Below are positions 25,793 to 34,193 of a stretch of DNA of 64,000 bases, in pieces (within the stretch, counting starts at the first letter, position 1; each line of letters opens with the position of its first letter). The notes under the pieces were generated by a model that was given only the letters and a program-made list of their open reading frames with translations, did not search any database and was not told the DNA's origin. A program made the translations under genes and the position numbers. Source of the DNA: Pseudomonas sp. JUb42 (GTDB lineage Bacteria > Pseudomonadota > Gammaproteobacteria > Pseudomonadales > Pseudomonadaceae); the NCBI RefSeq assembly GCF_024807945.1, contig NZ_JANUFD010000013.1, forward strand, positions 124,001 to 188,000, read 5' to 3'.

Positions 25793-26143
25793 GTGATAGC
25801 TATAGATCAGAAGCAGTTGGCAGGTGTGGTAGGGCGAGCTATTTCAAAACAGCGCATCCGTTCCGGACTGACTCAGGAGGAGGTGGCCGAGCGGCTGGGC
25901 GTTGGCAACGAAGCTGTTTCGCGTATTGAACGAGGCATCGTGATCCCCAACGTTGCTCGCCTGCTGGAGTTCGCTATGATCTTCGGTTGCGATGTCGCGG
26001 AGCTCCTGACCGATGCCAGCTATCGGCCAGAAGATCAGGCAAGCCGCATCAGTCGGCTCCTGCATCCTTTGACGGCGTTGGATCGGCAGTTGGTGGTCGA
26101 CGTGGTCGAGCGTTTGACGAATCGACTGGGGCGGCAGGACTGA
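25793..26143 (+). CDS. XRE-family helix-turn-helix transcriptional regulator
   Basis: A 116-residue protein. The Cro/CI-type helix-turn-helix occupies about residues 10-65 (ISKQRIRSGLTQEEVAERLG, then NEAVSRIERGIVIPNVARLL). The C-terminal helices (LHPLTALDRQLVVDVVERL) are likely to dimerise it. I chose the GTG at 25793 because GGGAGGG lies five bases before it; a TTG at 25775 is in frame upstream but would place the start before the ribosome-binding site. It is divergent from the DUF6957-like gene across shared operator-like repeats and probably also controls the 24185-25130 unit. Confidence 0.85.
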   Translation: MIAIDQKQLAGVVGRAISKQRIRSGLTQEEVAERLGVGNEAVSRIERGIVIPNVARLLEFAMIFGCDVAELLTDASYRPEDQASRISRLLHPLTALDRQLVVDVVERLTNRLGRQD

Positions 26144-26646
26144 AGCAGTGGAGGGTGAGACGGTAAGGTTATGTGCCTGGAAGTTCTGACGCAGTCTTAC
26201 GTTCAGTGATTGCAGGATGGCAATATGCCTTGCCACTACAAGGAGCGTCACATGGGAAGTGGAGTAGTGAAGGGTTTGTTTGTCTCGATTGCAATGGCGC
26301 TTTTGGTTGGCCGCACAACCGCGCAGCGCATCGACCGGCCTGACAGAGCTGACGATCGCCAGCAACAAGAAATAGCTTTTCGCAAACCGCTCCGTAAGAA
26401 GTTGAATCGTTGGAGCAGCGCTACTTCGCAGATGTTGCGGTCGTATCGGCTTGCTGAGATAGGAAAAGTGTCAGCGCCGCCGTCACTTCTTCCAAAGATT
26501 AGAACCGGATGGGCTGGAATACGGTATGGGATACCTGAATGGCCGGAACTCAAAAAATCTCAAAAAGATCGAAAAAGCCCTGGAACCCCGGTATTCATTG
26601 GATTTCAGGCACAAAAAAAGACGCCCGTAGGCGTCTTTTTTCTGTT
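26144..26646. other. Gap between the XRE gene and ssrA; right edge of the island
   Basis: About 500 bases without a convincing gene. It holds a GGGATACC copy at 26528-26535 (compare 5071-5090) and the ssrA terminator. A plus-strand frame from 26252 (MGSGVVKGLFVSIAMALLVG) looks like a signal peptide, but the frame then runs through the terminator into ssrA, so any gene it once had has been lost. Integrase genes usually sit here when an element uses ssrA as attachment site, and none is visible. Confidence 0.45.
26613..26641 (-). terminator. Rho-independent terminator of ssrA
   Basis: AAAGACGCC pairs with GGCGTCTTT across CGTA, with A and T runs on the two sides. It lies six bases beyond the mature 3' end of the tmRNA on the minus strand. 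Confidence 0.85.
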
Positions 26647-27038
26647 TGGTGGAGCCGGGGGGATTTGAACCCCCGTCCGCCAGTACTCCGCTGTCGGTCC
26701 TACATGCTTAGCCGTGTCTATTAAGTTAACCCTCAGCGACCCGACGGGCAGGGTGCTTTGGGCGAGTTGTGTAAGTTTTAGCCGCTTCGTCCACAACGTA
26801 CTGCACGGCGATTCTGTTCTATATGACAATCACTTCGGGTTTACAGACATCCCCTAGTGATTGCTGGATCCGAAGATACCAGGAGGAAGGCTAGCGCCGC
26901 TTACGCAGCGAGAGCTTGTTCCCCGTAATGGTCGTCATTGGCAACTATAAGTAGTTGCAACAGTGGATTTACGACTTCTGTTACCAAGTCGGCATGCACC
27001 TAAAGTTTCATCACCGGCGTCGAATCCTAATCGGCCCC
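26647..27038 (-). ncRNA. ssrA: tmRNA (transfer-messenger RNA)
   Basis: The 392-base gene rescues stalled ribosomes together with SmpB. The tRNA-like ends are clear: 5' GGGGCCG pairs with CGGCTCC before ACCA at the 3' end (one G-U pair), and the T arm GGGGGTTCAAATCCCCC is intact. The D-loop-like region GGATTCGACGCCGGTG is conserved. The tag reading frame lies at 26901-26942 on the minus strand and encodes ANDDHYGEQALAA followed by TAA, a proteobacterial proteolysis tag. CCA is encoded. The smpB gene is 6.5 kb to the right. The 3' end of ssrA is a well-known integration site, and the accessory island lies directly beyond it. Confidence 0.97.
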
Positions 27039-27120
27039 AGTGGCTGCCAGAAGCAGCCAGGTCGTGGAGTCTACGCCAATCAATGGCTTGCGTCGACCCG
27101 TGTTGCGTGTTGCCTGGCAC

Positions 27121-27147
27121 GATAGGGGCTCATTCAGAGCCCCTATC
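27121..27147 (-). terminator. Perfect hairpin after the small exported-protein gene
   Basis: GATAGGGGCTC pairs perfectly with GAGCCCCTATC across ATTCA. It lies 17 bases after the stop of the 27165-27455 gene on the minus strand and ahead of ssrA. No T run follows, so it may act as a weak terminator or an mRNA-stabilising stem. Confidence 0.6.
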
Positions 27148-27164
27148 GACTGAAGCGCCAGCAT

Positions 27165-27455
27165 TTACTTGGTGGCGCCGCCGTCCGAACCCGAGCCGCC
27201 GAGTTTCAGCTCGCTGATGGTCTTGGTGGTATCGGCGATACATTTTTTGCTGTCGCCAGCGCTTTGAGCTGCGGTCGCTTCATGCTCCGCTTTCATCAGT
27301 TGCTTTTTGGCATCGGCATCAAGGTTGGCGTTGGTCGAAACCTGCGCATCTTTGATGGTCTGAATGTTGGCGGCACAGAGGTCGTCTGCTGCGAAAACCG
27401 GGGAAGCCAACAGTGCGGTAGTAAGGAACAATCCAGCGAATACGGTACGTTTCAT
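27165..27455 (-). CDS. Small exported protein of unknown function
   Basis: A 96-residue protein with a Sec signal peptide (MKRTVFAGLFLTTALLASPV, cut after FAA or VFA). The mature part (DDLCAANIQTIKDAQVS) is helical with two cysteines (in DLCAAN and KKCIAD) that could form a disulfide. It ends in a Gly/Ser-rich tail. Small periplasmic proteins of this shape are common in Pseudomonas, and no function is known to me. It has its own ribosome-binding site (AAGGAGATACAC) and lies upstream of ssrA in the same direction. Confidence 0.8.
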   Translation of the reverse strand: MKRTVFAGLFLTTALLASPVFAADDLCAANIQTIKDAQVSTNANLDADAKKQLMKAEHEATAAQSAGDSKKCIADTTKTISELKLGGSGSDGGATK

Positions 27456-27615
27456 GTGTATCTCCTTGGCCTGTGGACCTGGTTTGACCGGTCTATGAGG
27501 GCCGAATCCAAAGTCAGAATTAAGCCCCGTCTGGTTGAGGGGCTTACATAGATGACTGTGGTGATTCGCAGGGGTTCTATTTATTTTGCGCTGGGTGTGA
27601 ATGGTGTCGCTTCAT

Positions 27616-27658
27616 TGCGAGCGCTTCGCTCTCGATCGCCAGCAAGCCGGCTCCCACG
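27616..27658. repeat. REP palindrome
   Basis: This is a Pseudomonas REP-type extragenic palindrome (GCGAGCG...CTCGATCGCC, then AGCAAGCCGGCTCCCAC). The same unit appears at 36350, 37599 and, as a head-to-head pair, at 44351. It sits between the exported-protein gene and the lactate locus in a 281-base gap with no gene. Confidence 0.8.
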
Positions 27659-27736
27659 GAATCTCTCTTCGATTCAGAGGGTTGTGTTGTGTCTGATAGG
27701 GTCAGCCACAGCCGCTGCACAGAATCTCGTTACAAA

Positions 27737-30547
27737 TCATGTCCTGCGCGGTTGGGTCACGCGGTCGACCAGGTAGACCAGCCCGTGATAGTCGATGCCG
27801 CCGTGGCGGGTCAGGCCGATTTCGCAGGTGCGGCTGGTGGAGATGCCTTCTTCGCAGTACTGCACGGCGTCCTTGAGGGTGCGCAGTGAGTGGGCGTTGA
27901 GTTCGGGTTGGGTGAAGCCTTTGTCGCCGGCGAAGCCGCAGCAGTGAATGCCTTCGGGGATGACCACGTTGACGCTGCACAGCCGTGCCAGTTCGATCAG
28001 CGCCTGGCTTTCGCCCAGGTGCTGGGTGCTGCAGGTGACGTGGACGGCGATGGGTTGCTGCTGAGGCGTAAAGGTCAGTTTGTCCAACAAATGCGTGCGG
28101 ATGAAACGCACCGGATCGTACAGGTCGAGGCGGGTGTCCTTGAGCTCCTGGACCAGGCGCAGGGTGCACGGGCTGGTGTCGCAGTAGATCGGGTCGAGGC
28201 CGCCGCGGCTGGCTTTGCTCAGAGCCGCGAGCAGTTCATCGCGCTTGGCGTCGGCCTGTTCGTTGTAGCCCTTGGAGGCGAACGGCTGGCCGCAGCAGAG
28301 GCTGTCTTGATTGTCCGGGAACACCACTTGGTAACCGGCTTTTTCCAGCAGGCCGCGGGTTTTGTCCAGCAGCGACATTTGCTCGCGATCAGCCGCTGCC
28401 GGGCCCATGACCCGCGATACGCAGGCCGCCAGATAGACCACCCGTGGACGTTGATCGTCCGCCACTGGCGTAACGCGAATGGCCTGTTCGGCCTGCGGCA
28501 TGGCCGGGGTCCATTGGGGGACGCGGCCGGATGAGGCTTTGCTCAGGGCGGCGGAGATTTTTGCCAGGCGTGGCGCGCCCAGCAGCATGCGTGCGCCATT
28601 GGCGGCGTGCAGGGTGAAGCGTGCGCCTTGCAGGGCGGTCTTGAAGTGGTCGGCCAGCCAGGTCGCGGTTTTGTCGTGATGGGCTTCGCGGCTGCGCAGC
28701 TTTTTCACCAGCTCCCCGGTGTTGATGCCTACCGGGCAGCGCTGCGAGCACAGGCCGGTGGCGGCGCAGGTGTCGATGCCCTGGTAGTGGTAGCCGCGCT
28801 CCAGTTCGGTGGTGTCGATGCCGGCGCGTTTTTTTGCCTGGATATCGCGCCAGATGACGATGCGCTGGCGTGGGGTCAGGGTCAGGCCGTTGGAGGGGCA
28901 GACCGGTTCGCAGAAACCGCACTCGATGCACTTGTCGACGATTTCGTCGGCGGCGGGTAGCGGCTTGAGGTTTTTCAGGTGGATCTGCGGGTCGGTGCTC
29001 AGCACTACATCGGGGTTGAGAATGCCGTTGGGGTCGAGCAGGCGTTTGAGTTGCCACATCAACTGGTAGGCGTCGCGGCCCCATTCCAGTTCGACGAAGG
29101 GCGCCATGTTACGGCCGGTGCCGTGTTCGGCCTTGAGCGAGCCGCCGAATTCCACTGCCACCAGTTGCGTGACATCTTCCATGAAGGCGCTGTACCGGGC
29201 CACTTGCTCGGGATCGTCGAAGCCCTGGGTGAAGACGAAGTGCAGGTTGCCCTCAAGGGCATGGCCGAACAGGATCGCTTCGTCATAGTGGTGCTTGTCG
29301 AACAGCTCGATCAGGCGACGTACGCCGATGGCCAGTTGTTCCACGGGGAAGGTGACGTCTTCGATGATCACTGTGGTGCCGGTCTGGCGTACGGCGCCGA
29401 CGGCGGGGAAGGTGTCCTTGCGGATGGCCCAGAGGCGGGCGTTTTCCTGTGGGTCTTCGGTGAAGTCGACCTGTTTTTCCACGGCGAAGGGCGCGAGCGA
29501 GGCCATGATCTGCGCCAGCTGCTCATGCAGCAGAGCTTGCGAGGCAGCACGGGCTTCGATCAGCAGGGCGCAGGCGTTGTCCGACAGTTCGCGGACGAAG
29601 GCGGGCATGCCGGGTTTGTCCTGGACCGAGCGCATGCTGCGGCGGTCGAGCAGTTCGACGGCGGAGACCGGCTGGGTTTTCAGCACGGTCACGGCGTTGC
29701 AGCAGATTTCCACGTCCGGGAAGACGATCAGTGCCGAGGCTTTGTGCGGGTGATCGGGCACGGTGTCGTAGGTCACGGCGCTGATAAAACCGAGAGTGCC
29801 TTCGGAGCCGACCAGCAGGTGGCTGAGGATATCCAGCGGCTCATCGAAGTCGACCAGGGCATTGAGGGACAGGCCGGTGGTGTTTTTCAGGCGGTATTTG
29901 TGCCGGATTTTTGCTGCAAGTTCAGTGTTGGTGCGGGTCTCGCGACCCATGCGGGCCAGTTGCTCAAGCAGCTCGCCATGGCTGGCCTGAAAGGCTGAGA
30001 CACTGGCCGGGTCTTCGCTGTCCAGACGCGTGCCGTCGGCCAGCACCACGCGGATGCCGGCCAGTGTGTGATAGCTGTTCTGGGCCGTGCCGCAGCACAT
30101 GCCACTGGAATTGTTGGCGACGATGCCGCCGATTTTGCAGGCGTTGATTGAAGCCGGGTCGGGTCCGATCTTGCGCCCGAACGGGGCCAGCCAGGCGTTG
30201 GCCTGGGCGCCGATCACACCGGGCTGCAGACGAATCTGCGCGCCTTGCTGACGGACTTCACGACCGTTCCAGTTATCCCCCAGCACCAGCAGTACCGAGT
30301 CAGTGATGGCCTGGCCGGAAAGGCTGGTGCCTGCTGCGCGGAAGGTCACCGGGACTTTTTCGGCTTGGGCCAGTTGCAGCAGGGCGACCACTTCGTCCTC
30401 GGATTCGACGCGGATCACCAGCTTGGGGATCAGTCGATAGAAGCTGGCATCGGTGCCGAAGGCCAGGGTCGAGAGCGGGTCATCGAAGCGGCGTTGCGCC
30501 GGGATCAGGCGTTGGGCTTCGCGGATAAAGGCGGCGGGCAGGCTCAT
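27737..30547 (-). CDS. lldE: D-lactate dehydrogenase, FAD and Fe-S (LldE/Dld-II type)
   Basis: Membrane-associated respiratory dehydrogenase of 936 residues that oxidises D-lactate to pyruvate. The FAD-binding oxidase part (about 1-480) has VTFRAAGTSLSGQAI and NNSSGMCCGT. An Fe-S domain follows with CIECGFCEPVCPSNGL and CAATGLCSQRCPVG (two 4Fe-4S clusters). The C-terminus has CCG motifs CCGQPFASKG and HCCGFAGDKG. The gene is downstream of the permease with a 92-base gap, on the minus strand. In P. aeruginosa the order is lldP-lldD-lldE; here the L-lactate dehydrogenase gene lldD is absent between them. Confidence 0.9.
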   Translation of the reverse strand: MSLPAAFIREAQRLIPAQRRFDDPLSTLAFGTDASFYRLIPKLVIRVESEDEVVALLQLAQAEKVPVTFRAAGTSLSGQAITDSVLLVLGDNWNGREVRQQGAQIRLQPGVIGAQANAWLAPFGRKIGPDPASINACKIGGIVANNSSGMCCGTAQNSYHTLAGIRVVLADGTRLDSEDPASVSAFQASHGELLEQLARMGRETRTNTELAAKIRHKYRLKNTTGLSLNALVDFDEPLDILSHLLVGSEGTLGFISAVTYDTVPDHPHKASALIVFPDVEICCNAVTVLKTQPVSAVELLDRRSMRSVQDKPGMPAFVRELSDNACALLIEARAASQALLHEQLAQIMASLAPFAVEKQVDFTEDPQENARLWAIRKDTFPAVGAVRQTGTTVIIEDVTFPVEQLAIGVRRLIELFDKHHYDEAILFGHALEGNLHFVFTQGFDDPEQVARYSAFMEDVTQLVAVEFGGSLKAEHGTGRNMAPFVELEWGRDAYQLMWQLKRLLDPNGILNPDVVLSTDPQIHLKNLKPLPAADEIVDKCIECGFCEPVCPSNGLTLTPRQRIVIWRDIQAKKRAGIDTTELERGYHYQGIDTCAATGLCSQRCPVGINTGELVKKLRSREAHHDKTATWLADHFKTALQGARFTLHAANGARMLLGAPRLAKISAALSKASSGRVPQWTPAMPQAEQAIRVTPVADDQRPRVVYLAACVSRVMGPAAADREQMSLLDKTRGLLEKAGYQVVFPDNQDSLCCGQPFASKGYNEQADAKRDELLAALSKASRGGLDPIYCDTSPCTLRLVQELKDTRLDLYDPVRFIRTHLLDKLTFTPQQQPIAVHVTCSTQHLGESQALIELARLCSVNVVIPEGIHCCGFAGDKGFTQPELNAHSLRTLKDAVQYCEEGISTSRTCEIGLTRHGGIDYHGLVYLVDRVTQPRRT

Positions 30548-30639
30548 GGCTACTCCAGGATCAGGCGTTTACTCCGGGTGGTCCCGGTTATCAGTAATGA
30601 GGACGCCGCAGGCGGGCTGCGGCGCCTTGGCTGAGGCTA

Positions 30640-32334
30640 TCAGTGCACCAGCATGCCCGTCAGCCAGTACGCCTGTGCATAGGTAATGCAGCCGACGATG
30701 GTGGCGAAGAACAGGCTGTGCTTGAGGGTGAAGCGGAACAGATCCGACTCCCTGCCGACCAGGCCGGTGGCGGCGCAGGCGACGGCGATGGATTGCGGCG
30801 AGATCATCTTGCCGGTCACGCCACCGCTGGAGTTGGCGGCGACGGTCAGCACATCACTGATACCGAGCTGGTGTGCGGTGGTGGCTTGCAGTGAACCGAA
30901 CAGGGCGTTGGCCGAGGTGTCGGAGCCGGTCAGGAACACGCCGAGCCAGCCGAGGAACGGCGAGAAGAACGGGAAGGCCGCGCCGGTTCCCGCCAATACC
31001 AGGGCCAGGGTCGACGACATGCCCGAGTAGTTCATGACGAAAGCGAAGGCCAGCACCATGCCGATGGAGACGATGGCCCAGCGCAGTTCGATCAGGGTTT
31101 CTTTAAAAGTGGTCAGACCAGTTTTTGCACTGATGCGCAGGACCAGCATCGTCAGGATCGCCGAAAGCAGGATAGCGGTGCCGGACGCGGCGATGATGTC
31201 GAACTTGTAGATCGCTGGCATCGCGGTTGGTGTAGCGACGATGGGCGCGGCTTTCATCACTAACTGATCGAGGTGCGGGACCACAAAACTGATGGTGAAG
31301 TCTTTCAGCGCGCCGCCTGCGGCGAACAGGGCTTTGAAGGGTTTCAAGGTCCAGATGGTCACGATCACGGTAAGAATCAGGAACGGTGACCAGGCCTTGA
31401 AGATCTGCCCGCCGGTATAAGGCGAGGCAACGCGGCTGCGTGGCGCGCTGAAGTTGCCGCCAGGGCCACCGGCCAGTGCTGCGCCGCCGCTGCCGACGAC
31501 TACTGCGTCGGATTCCCGCGCCGGTTGCCAGACTTTCAGGAACAGCGTCAGGGATACCAGGCTGACCAGGGCCGAGGTGATGTCCGGCAGCTCAGGGCCA
31601 ATGAAATTGGAGGTCAGGTACTGGGTCACGGCAAAGCTGGCGCCAGCTACCAGAGCGGCTGGCCAGGTTTCCCTGACGCCGCGCAGGCCGTCCATCATGA
31701 ACATCAGCCAGAAAGGTACGAACAGCGACAGCAGGGGCAATTGCCGACCGGCCATGGCGCCGATCTTGAACGCGTCGATACCCGAGACTTGCCCGGCGAC
31801 GATGATCGGAATACCCAGCGCGCCGAAAGCGACCGGTGCCGTGTTGGCGATCAGGCACAGGCCTGCCGCGTATAGCGGATTGAGGCCGAGGCCGACCAAT
31901 AACGCTGCGGTAATGGCTACCGGTGCGCCAAAGCCTGCCGCACCTTCAAGGAAGGCACCGAAGCAGAAACCGATCAGCAACACTTGCAGGCGCTGGTCAT
32001 CGGTAATGGACATGACTGAGCTGCGGATGATCTCGAACTGGCCGCTCTTGACCGTCAGTTTGTAGAGGAACACTGCCGCGACAATGATCCAGGCGATAGG
32101 CCACAAGCCATAGGCGAAGCCGTAACCGGCCGCTGCGAAGGCCATGTCGGCAGGCATCTTGAAGGCGAAGATCGCCACCAGGATCGACAGTGCCAGGGTG
32201 ATCGTGCCGGCGATATGACCTTTGAGCCGGAACACGGCCAGGGCCAGGAAGAAGAAAACGATAGGGATCAATGCCGCGAGTGCGGAGAGACCGAGACTGC
32301 CGAGCGGTGCGTAGATCTGCTGCCAGGTTTGCAT
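30640..32334 (-). CDS. lldP: L-lactate permease LldP
   Basis: Inner-membrane lactate (and glycolate) importer of 564 residues, normal for the LctP family. It is very hydrophobic with about 12-14 spans. Family features include GFGAPVAITAALLVGLGLNP, FLGWLGVFLTGSDTSANALF and the C-terminal SPQSIAVACAATGLVGRES. It precedes lldE in the same direction and is divergent from the lldR gene. The operator-like palindrome at 32456-32472 lies about 120 bases ahead of its start, as expected for LldR-controlled expression. The ATG at 32334 has GGGGTGGCCCC-like sequence upstream and a modest ribosome-binding site. Confidence 0.93.
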   Translation of the reverse strand: MQTWQQIYAPLGSLGLSALAALIPIVFFFLALAVFRLKGHIAGTITLALSILVAIFAFKMPADMAFAAAGYGFAYGLWPIAWIIVAAVFLYKLTVKSGQFEIIRSSVMSITDDQRLQVLLIGFCFGAFLEGAAGFGAPVAITAALLVGLGLNPLYAAGLCLIANTAPVAFGALGIPIIVAGQVSGIDAFKIGAMAGRQLPLLSLFVPFWLMFMMDGLRGVRETWPAALVAGASFAVTQYLTSNFIGPELPDITSALVSLVSLTLFLKVWQPARESDAVVVGSGGAALAGGPGGNFSAPRSRVASPYTGGQIFKAWSPFLILTVIVTIWTLKPFKALFAAGGALKDFTISFVVPHLDQLVMKAAPIVATPTAMPAIYKFDIIAASGTAILLSAILTMLVLRISAKTGLTTFKETLIELRWAIVSIGMVLAFAFVMNYSGMSSTLALVLAGTGAAFPFFSPFLGWLGVFLTGSDTSANALFGSLQATTAHQLGISDVLTVAANSSGGVTGKMISPQSIAVACAATGLVGRESDLFRFTLKHSLFFATIVGCITYAQAYWLTGMLVH

Positions 32335-32455
32335 ATGGGGTGGCCCCTAATTGTTTTTGGTTAGGCCCGGTGTCCGCCTTGGGCGTCGACCAGTTAAAGC
32401 CTTTCATTGTGTGAAAGGTCTTGCAGTGCCCGTCCCCCGAACACTGGCATTGGAT

Positions 32456-32472
32456 AATTGGTAATACCAATT
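32456..32472. promoter_or_regulatory. LldR operator (FadR-subfamily GntR site)
   Basis: A perfect palindrome AATTGGTAATACCAATT, containing the GntR/FadR-type consensus TGGTNNNACCA, lies in the 332-base region between the divergent lldP and lldR. It is the expected binding site of LldR, released by lactate. The rest of this gap shows no gene. Confidence 0.78.
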
Positions 32473-32666
32473 TACAATCGCTGGTCGCTAGGTTAAAAGC
32501 CTTGTCTGTGATGTGTCAATTTGTCTCTCTCAAACTTTGGTCGAGGTTGCTCGTCGATATGTAGCTGATGGGGTGGTCTGTGGCGGTATCTGGAGGGTGC
32601 TTGCGCGCCGCCAATCAGCCAGAATAGGCGGTCCCGGCAATTCTTCGGGGATGTGGAGTGAGGGTT

Positions 32667-33434
32667 ATGGGGTTTGATCAGGTGCGTCAGCGCCGTTTGT
32701 CTGACGATATTGTCGAACAGCTGGAAAGAATGATCCTGGAAGGAACGCTGAAATCGGGCGGCCGATTGCCTGCCGAGCGTGCACTGGCCGAGCAATTCGG
32801 CGTGTCGCGTCCCTCGCTGCGCGAGGCGATTCAGAAGTTGACGGCCAAGGGGCTGTTGATCAGCCGCCAGGGTGGCGGCAACTATGTCGTGGAAAACCTC
32901 GGCTCGACCTTCAGCGACCCGCTGCTGCATCTGCTGGAAAGCAGCCCTGATGCCCAGCGCGATCTGCTGGAGTTTCGCCAGACCCTCGAGGTGTCCTGCG
33001 CCTACTACGCGGCTATCCGGGCGACGGATGTGGATCGCGAACGCTTAAAGGCGGCCTTCGAAACCCTGCAGGATTGCTACACCCGGGTTGATGAAGTCAG
33101 CCGGACGGAGGAGGGCGCGGCCGATGCCAATTTCCATCTGGCGATTGCCGAGGCCAGTCACAACGCGGTGTTGCTGCACACCATTCGCGGTCTGTTCGAT
33201 CTGCTCAAGCGCAACGTGGTGACCAACATCGGCGGCATGTACAAGCAGCGCACAGAAACCCGCGACATGCTGATCGATCAGCATCGTGAGCTGTACTCGG
33301 CGATTATCGAGGGGCGTGCGCAGGACGCGCGTGAAGTGTCGGCGCGGCATCTGCTGTATGTGCAGGAAGTGCTGGAAGAGGTGCGTCAGCAGGTACAGCG
33401 CGCGGCCCGGGCGGAGCGGCGTAACGGGATGTGA
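32667..33434 (+). CDS. lldR: GntR/FadR-family regulator of lactate genes
   Basis: A 255-residue regulator. The N-terminal winged helix (about 5-75) shows LSDDIVEQLERMILEGTLKS, LPAERALAEQFGVSRPSLRE and GLLISRQGGGNYV. The C-terminal FCD ligand domain has the metal and ligand residues typical of FadR/LldR proteins (ADANFHLAIAEASHN, later DQHRELYSAI). I chose the ATG at 32667, eight bases after a GGAG; a GTG at 32658 is possible. It is divergent from lldP across the palindrome at 32456, and the context makes LldR much more likely than PdhR or GlcC. Confidence 0.88.
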   Translation: MGFDQVRQRRLSDDIVEQLERMILEGTLKSGGRLPAERALAEQFGVSRPSLREAIQKLTAKGLLISRQGGGNYVVENLGSTFSDPLLHLLESSPDAQRDLLEFRQTLEVSCAYYAAIRATDVDRERLKAAFETLQDCYTRVDEVSRTEEGAADANFHLAIAEASHNAVLLHTIRGLFDLLKRNVVTNIGGMYKQRTETRDMLIDQHRELYSAIIEGRAQDAREVSARHLLYVQEVLEEVRQQVQRAARAERRNGM

Positions 33435-33450
33435 GGTCGCTGTGGATCTA

Positions 33451-33542
33451 TTGTGGGAGCGGATTTATCCGCGAAGAGGTCGTTCTCTTAAGAAGATGCG
33501 TCGAACGCGCTGGCCTCTTCGCGAATGAATTCGCTCCCACAA
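33451..33542. repeat. Inverted REP-like pair
   Basis: TTGTGGGAGCGGATTTATCC at the left is matched at the right by the inverted copy ending GAATTCGCTCCCACAA, with an inner pair GCGAAGAGG/CCTCTTCGC. Together they can fold into one long hairpin between the convergent ends of lldR and smpB, and may also terminate both transcripts. The sequence is a different REP subfamily from the CCGGCTCCCAC units. Confidence 0.75.
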
Positions 33543-33595
33543 CAGGCGCCCCATAATTCGGATATGAAACCGGATTGCGGGGCTGAGCTGAAGGC

Positions 33596-34078
33596 CTACT
33601 CGTCCTTGCCCTTATTGCGCACGGCGCGTTGCAGCTCGCGATTGGAGTCGCGTTCGCGCTCGGTATCGCGCTTGTCGTATTCCTTCTTGCCTTTGCCCAG
33701 AGCGATCTCGCACTTGATCAAGTGCGCTTTCCAGTAAAGGGAGAGGGCCACGCAGGCATAGCCTTTTTGCTGCACCGAGGTGATGAGCTTTTCCAGCTCG
33801 CGCTGGTTGAGCAGCAGTTTACGGGTGCGTGTCGGGTCAGCGATGACGTGTGTGCTGGCAGTCGTCAGCGGCGAGATATGGCTACCCATCAGCCAGGCCT
33901 CACCGTCCTTGAGCAGCACATAACTGTCGACCAGCTGTACCTTGTTGGCACGCAGGCTTTTTACTTCCCAGCCAGCCAGGACCAGACCGGCCTCGAACTT
34001 GTGTTCGATGAAGTAATCGTGTCGCGCCTTCTTGTTTTGCGCGATGGTCCCTGTGGGATGTTTCTTGAGCTTAGCCAT
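33596..34078 (-). CDS. smpB: SsrA-binding protein SmpB
   Basis: A 160-residue RNA-binding protein that loads tmRNA onto stalled ribosomes. It starts at MAKLKKHPTGTIAQNKKARH (CAT at 34076-34078); the longer upstream frame is not conserved. It has the OB-fold motifs YFIEHKFEAGLVLAGWEVKS and SHISPL, and the basic C-terminal tail (KKEYDKRDTERERDSNREL) that reads the empty A site. Its partner gene ssrA is 6.5 kb away in the same direction. Confidence 0.97.
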   Translation of the reverse strand: MAKLKKHPTGTIAQNKKARHDYFIEHKFEAGLVLAGWEVKSLRANKVQLVDSYVLLKDGEAWLMGSHISPLTTASTHVIADPTRTRKLLLNQRELEKLITSVQQKGYACVALSLYWKAHLIKCEIALGKGKKEYDKRDTERERDSNRELQRAVRNKGKDE

Positions 34079-34193
34079 AGGGGACGCATTATAGGGAGTC
34101 GCGGCATTGTCGGCTATGGGTAACCTGCGTGCTTGAGCAGGTTGATTGAATCCCGGACAATGCGCGCTCTTTTTTGGTTGGGCGTGGGTTGCG

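Noticed and set aside
26252..26668. Plus-strand frame starting with a signal-peptide-like MGSGVVKGLFVSIAMALLVG
   Set aside because: It runs through the ssrA terminator into the tmRNA gene, so the C-terminal half cannot be a real protein. At best it is a truncated remnant.
28979..29998. 339-codon plus-strand frame opposite lldE
   Set aside because: A shadow frame with no domain, inside a clearly coding region on the other strand.
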